Assembly (NCBI GenBank): GCA_030445245.1 | Contig: JAUCSD010000001.1 | Coordinates: 688,671-752,670 of the forward strand | Direction of reading: 5' to 3' | DNA length: 64,000 nucleotides | Origin: Candidatus Saccharimonadota bacterium | GTDB taxonomy: Bacteria > Patescibacteriota > Saccharimonadia > Saccharimonadales > Saccharimonadaceae | Shown here: positions 61,348 to 64,000 of the stretch, piece by piece | Position numbering within the stretch: the first letter of the stretch is position 1 | Layout: each line of letters starts with the position of its first letter | Notes under the pieces: model-generated | What the model was told of the DNA's origin: nothing | What the model saw: only the letters and a program-made list of their open reading frames with translations | Database searches by the model: none | Made by a program: the position numbers and the translations under genes

Positions 61348-62202
61348 TTAGGCAGCTTTGTCACTACTCATCATTTTCAACTGATCAAATACAACTGGAT
61401 CAATCTTGCCCTCATGCCAGCGTTCTTCGAAGTTCTCTTTACCCATCCAATCATAGAGATCTCGAGCCGTATCTCCCGACCCGTATCCAACCGTCCTAAG
61501 TAGAGATCGCAGCTCTTCTGCCATAGTCTCATTAATAGAAAGAAGCTTATCCTCTGGCGTTGATCCAAAGTAAAGCTCATGTAGCTCAAGCATTCGTAGG
61601 AGTTCATCAATTGGTTCAGGTGCATCATCACAACGCAAATCAACGACAACATCCGATAGGCCGCCATATCCTTTGCCTTTAGATACCACAAGAACCGCCG
61701 CAGCTTGCTTACCACGTGGGTCTCCACCTGCAGCTTGTCCGGCAGCAAGGCTTCTGACAAGTCGCCGTGCGAGAGGCTTGTCACTCGGCTCAAGCCAAGC
61801 TTCGGCCATTGCATCTACCACTTCTGGCCCTGTGAGCATATTTCCTTGAATGGCGTAGGAGCCCTGATCACTTTCTTCGGCTCGCCCTCCAGCCCATGGC
61901 TGACAACGATTGCCTGTAAATGTAACGACGCGACCGTCGGCGTCGACGACGCCTATTTGACGCTCTTCCTTTTGAAGGTCGCTTGCAAGGAACTTTTCAA
62001 GCATCTCACTGGCCGTCATGCCCCGCTCTAACATTGCAAGCCCCTCAGTACGGAGTGCAAGGTTACCGTACGCCTGGGTTGCTAATGCACCGCTACCAGC
62101 AGCGGCAGCTGGCACAAACCCACCTACGGCTAAGAATTTACTCGCAACGGCAACACCCAATATTTTACCATCTTTACTTCGTCCTACAATCGAAAATGTC
62201 AT
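61348..62202 (-). CDS. DUF1028 (Ntn-hydrolase-like) protein
   Basis: This 284-residue protein has a DUF1028 domain over about 1-215: MTFSIVGRSKDGKILGVAVASKFLAVG, GALATQAYGNLALRTEGL, RQIGVVDADGRVVTFTG, SYAIQGNMLTGPEVVDAMA and AAGGDPRGKQAAAVLVV. The C-terminal part of about 65 residues resembles a peptidoglycan-binding-like helical domain found in some members. The family is thought to be an N-terminal-nucleophile hydrolase, with unknown substrate. It is followed by the C26 hydrolase, so a shared amide-cleavage role is possible. Confidence 0.86.
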   Translation of the reverse strand: MTFSIVGRSKDGKILGVAVASKFLAVGGFVPAAAAGSGALATQAYGNLALRTEGLAMLERGMTASEMLEKFLASDLQKEERQIGVVDADGRVVTFTGNRCQPWAGGRAEESDQGSYAIQGNMLTGPEVVDAMAEAWLEPSDKPLARRLVRSLAAGQAAGGDPRGKQAAAVLVVSKGKGYGGLSDVVVDLRCDDAPEPIDELLRMLELHELYFGSTPEDKLLSINETMAEELRSLLRTVGYGSGDTARDLYDWMGKENFEERWHEGKIDPVVFDQLKMMSSDKAA

Positions 62203-62255
62203 GACCTGACTATAAGGTGGGCGATTCAGACTGTCAAACGAGTCAGAATTATGTC

Positions 62256-63302
62256 TTATCGATTATTACGATCGTTGAACATTTTAGACACTGATCCGTT
62301 TGTTGCTATCTCACTCAATGCTCTACCAATCACCGATGCACTGGGAAGTACAAAAAGCCTGTTGCCAAGTATCTTTTGTGCATCTTCGAGCGGAACTGTA
62401 TCAGTAACAATAACTTCGTCGATTGGAGCATCGCGCAGACGTTCAAGAGCGGGGAACGAGAAGAGGCCATGTGTTGCACCGACAATAATTCGCCGAGCGC
62501 CCGAATCTTTTAGCGTCTTAGCAGCAGACACTAGCGTCCCAGCTGTGTCGATCATGTCGTCAATGAGAAAGCAGGTGCGACCCTCGACTTCACCAATGAA
62601 ATCTGGCCGAATAATCTTACTCGAGTCATTAACATCTCGCGACTTTGGCATATGTACTACCTCGATATTCAACTTGCCTGCATAATCCTCAGCAACTTTC
62701 GCCCTGCCTCCATCGGGTGATACGACAATAAAACTAGATAGGTCCGCTTTTACGCGAACCTTCAGTGCCTCCGTAAGAAGTGGCTCTGCCATAAGATGAT
62801 CGAATGGGCCATAAAAAGCCGCCTGCGTCTGTGGTGAGTGCATATCGACGCTCACTAAACGATCCGCACCGGCGCCTTGAAGCATTTGAATAACTGCCGC
62901 TGCCGATATCGGCTCACGTCCTCTCGCTTTCCTATCTTGCCGCGAGTAGGCCATATATGGTGCGACGACGGTTATTTCCCGCGCTGATGATCGCCGCGCA
63001 GCATCAATCATCAGCATGAGTTCCATCAGTGAGTCGTTTACCGAACAACCGTTTGAGGCAGCGAGTGCTTGAATAATAAAGACATGCTGGCCCCTTACGG
63101 AGTTACCGTAGCGAACATACTGTTCAGTATTAGGAAATTGCTTCCGTTCCACTAGTCCCAACTCAAGTCCCATAAATGTCGCGATATCCTCGGCTAGTTT
63201 CGGATGGGTGCTCCCGCTTGCTAAATAAATACCTTGACGTTGTTTTAGACTTAATTTGAGACTCTGCATAGATTGTTCATCTTCCTGGAGAGGTAGCTCC
63301 AT
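62256..63302 (-). CDS. prs: Ribose-phosphate pyrophosphokinase
   Basis: This 348-residue protein has GIYLASGSTHPKLAEDIA, YMAYSRQDRKARGREPISAAAV, DMHSPQ and SPDGGRAKVAEDYA. The PRPP loop reads CFLIDDMIDTAGTLVSAA. It makes PRPP from ribose-5-phosphate and ATP for nucleotide synthesis and salvage. The start is uncertain: the ATG at 63302 or the ATG at 63269 (MQSLKLSLKQ), the latter having AGGA upstream. Confidence 0.95.
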   Translation of the reverse strand: MELPLQEDEQSMQSLKLSLKQRQGIYLASGSTHPKLAEDIATFMGLELGLVERKQFPNTEQYVRYGNSVRGQHVFIIQALAASNGCSVNDSLMELMLMIDAARRSSAREITVVAPYMAYSRQDRKARGREPISAAAVIQMLQGAGADRLVSVDMHSPQTQAAFYGPFDHLMAEPLLTEALKVRVKADLSSFIVVSPDGGRAKVAEDYAGKLNIEVVHMPKSRDVNDSSKIIRPDFIGEVEGRTCFLIDDMIDTAGTLVSAAKTLKDSGARRIIVGATHGLFSFPALERLRDAPIDEVIVTDTVPLEDAQKILGNRLFVLPSASVIGRALSEIATNGSVSKMFNDRNNR

Positions 63303-63533
63303 GATTGTTTAGTGGTGCGTATAGTCATTACCCACTATAGCACTATCTAAATAAAATGGATTTTCTGTAAAATAGCTTTCAGAACAGTGGCGACACACAA
63401 AAAAGTGCTTTTTATGTGCAACAATATCAGTTTATGCTTTAATGATCTCCCCATTAACATAAATGGATTTTACACATCTATAACCGAACTGCTGTCCCCG
63501 TCTATCGTACACACTCGCCACCTAAATCCAAAC

Positions 63534-63567
63534 AAAAAACGCCGACCGGTAGCGAAAATGTCGACGT
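63534..63567 (-). terminator. Terminator after tRNA-Lys
   Basis: On the minus strand ACGTCGAC pairs with GTCGGCGT (one G-U pair) and TTTTTTG follows. The stretch 63303-63530 upstream of prs holds no other gene that I can see. Confidence 0.75.
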
Positions 63568-63575
63568 TCTTTGCT

Positions 63576-63652
63576 TGGAGGGCCAGCGGGGACTTGAACC
63601 CCGGACACCCTGCTTAAGAGGCAGGTGCTCTAACCAGCTGAGCTACTGGCCC
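63576..63652 (-). tRNA. tRNA-Lys (anticodon CUU)
   Basis: A full cloverleaf: acceptor GGGCCAG/CTGGCCC, anticodon arm CCTGC-CTCTTAA-GCAGG with anticodon CTT, T arm CCGGG/CCCCG-type with TTCAAGT, and an encoded CCA. The discriminator base reads U, where A is usual for tRNA-Lys. Confidence 0.92.
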
Positions 63653-63712
63653 ATATTTAACTTTAGTAACTATAGCAAATAGAGGTAGATTTGTAAATAT
63701 CGATCGAGTTCT

Positions 63713-64000
63713 CTATAGTTCGTCTTTTTTGCTCGTAATGAAGACGCCCCACTGACGAATGAGATGAAGAATCGTTTTGAGTGGCAGTTCAATAACCATA
63801 TCAAGAACCATTGCAACAATGTTTACGCGAGCGTATTTCTCACTGATCCATCGGCCAACGACAACAAACGGAATATAGAGGAAGTCCCGGAGGACCGTAA
63901 TGCCGTCCTGTTGTCCGGCCACCAATTCCAACTCACGAATCTGACGAGACAAACGAAATCCAAGGAAGCTCGCAGTTGAAAGAAAGATAAAGAAGATAAA
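63713..64000 (-). CDS. Partial membrane-associated protein, C-terminal 95 residues
   Basis: The frame is open to the window edge, so the start lies outside. The visible part begins with a hydrophobic helix (FIFFIFLSTASFLGF) and continues RLSRQIRELELVAGQQDGITVLRDFLYIPFVVVGRWISEKYARVNIVAMVLDMVIELPLKTILHLIRQW. This suggests a small bitopic or polytopic membrane protein with re-entrant amphipathic helices. I do not recognise the family. Confidence 0.65.
   Translation of the reverse strand, partial: FIFFIFLSTASFLGFRLSRQIRELELVAGQQDGITVLRDFLYIPFVVVGRWISEKYARVNIVAMVLDMVIELPLKTILHLIRQWGVFITSKKDEL

Noticed and set aside
1-64000. CRISPR arrays, prophage, insertion sequences or a restriction-modification system
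   Set aside because: No spaced repeat array, integrase, transposase, capsid or methylase gene is visible. The SF2 helicase at 44956-46923 alone does not make a restriction system.

Overview
The window looks like chromosomal DNA of a small-genome, Gram-positive-walled bacterium of the Candidate Phyla Radiation, most likely Candidatus Saccharibacteria (TM7). This assignment is inferred from gene content and is not proven. The pointers are a very short alanyl-tRNA synthetase, an isolated purD, lower glycolysis packed as pyk-pgk-tpiA, an RpfB-type muralytic protein, LysM/CHAP and MltG wall enzymes, small multi-membrane-span proteins, and no amino-acid or lipid biosynthesis genes. UGA is used as a normal stop, for example in ATGA overlaps near 24828 and 29949.

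Layout. 1-6,980: end of an MFS exporter, trhO, a two-gene ABC exporter, ribosomal L25 and a DedA protein. 7,085-12,913: a 2H phosphoesterase, a GC-rich small membrane protein, uvrA, another small membrane protein and sbcB. 12,927-13,712: no credible protein gene; instead a roughly 785-nt transcription unit with its own promoter and terminator, a 17-bp closing stem, many hairpins and an H-type pseudoknot. I could not match it to any known RNA. 13,762-21,115: obg, a LysM/CHAP hydrolase, and the operon ftsA/pilM - membrane protein - ruvX - mltG. 21,267-33,272: translation, tRNA modification and repair genes (alaS, mnmA, cysteine desulfurase, tatD, metG, rsmA, rpfB), a cysteine-containing small protein on a GC-rich patch, and a glutamine amidotransferase. 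33,324-42,806: pcrA, the glycolytic operon, an M20 peptidase and purD. 42,978-46,923: a CofE-like ligase, two adjacent decaying genes and an SF2 helicase. 46,971-52,312: accessory region with a degenerate tRNA-Glu, a GC-rich SGNH-type membrane protein, an FMN reductase/HxlR pair, an intact tRNA-Glu, and a GC-rich two-gene cassette behind a structured leader. 52,416-58,081: a histidine kinase, a ThiF/E1-like adenylyltransferase, a PaaK-like adenylate-forming enzyme and a divergent single-domain response regulator. 58,082-64,000: folD, a DUF5684-like protein, a DUF3494 ice-binding-like secreted protein, a C26 peptidase, a DUF1028 protein, prs, tRNA-Lys(CUU) and a partial membrane protein.

Two themes stand out. 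First, many native transcription units appear leaderless: a TATAAT-like box lies 6-10 nt before the ATG. GC-rich patches (7.75-7.93, 32.18-32.45, 47.19-48.70, 50.70-52.17 kb) instead carry Shine-Dalgarno sequences, and where a promoter is visible, untranslated leaders. These patches have actinobacteria-like codon use and may be DNA acquired from a high-GC host. Second, the large structured RNA and the PaaK-like/ThiF-like/two-component cluster are the best candidates for something undescribed.
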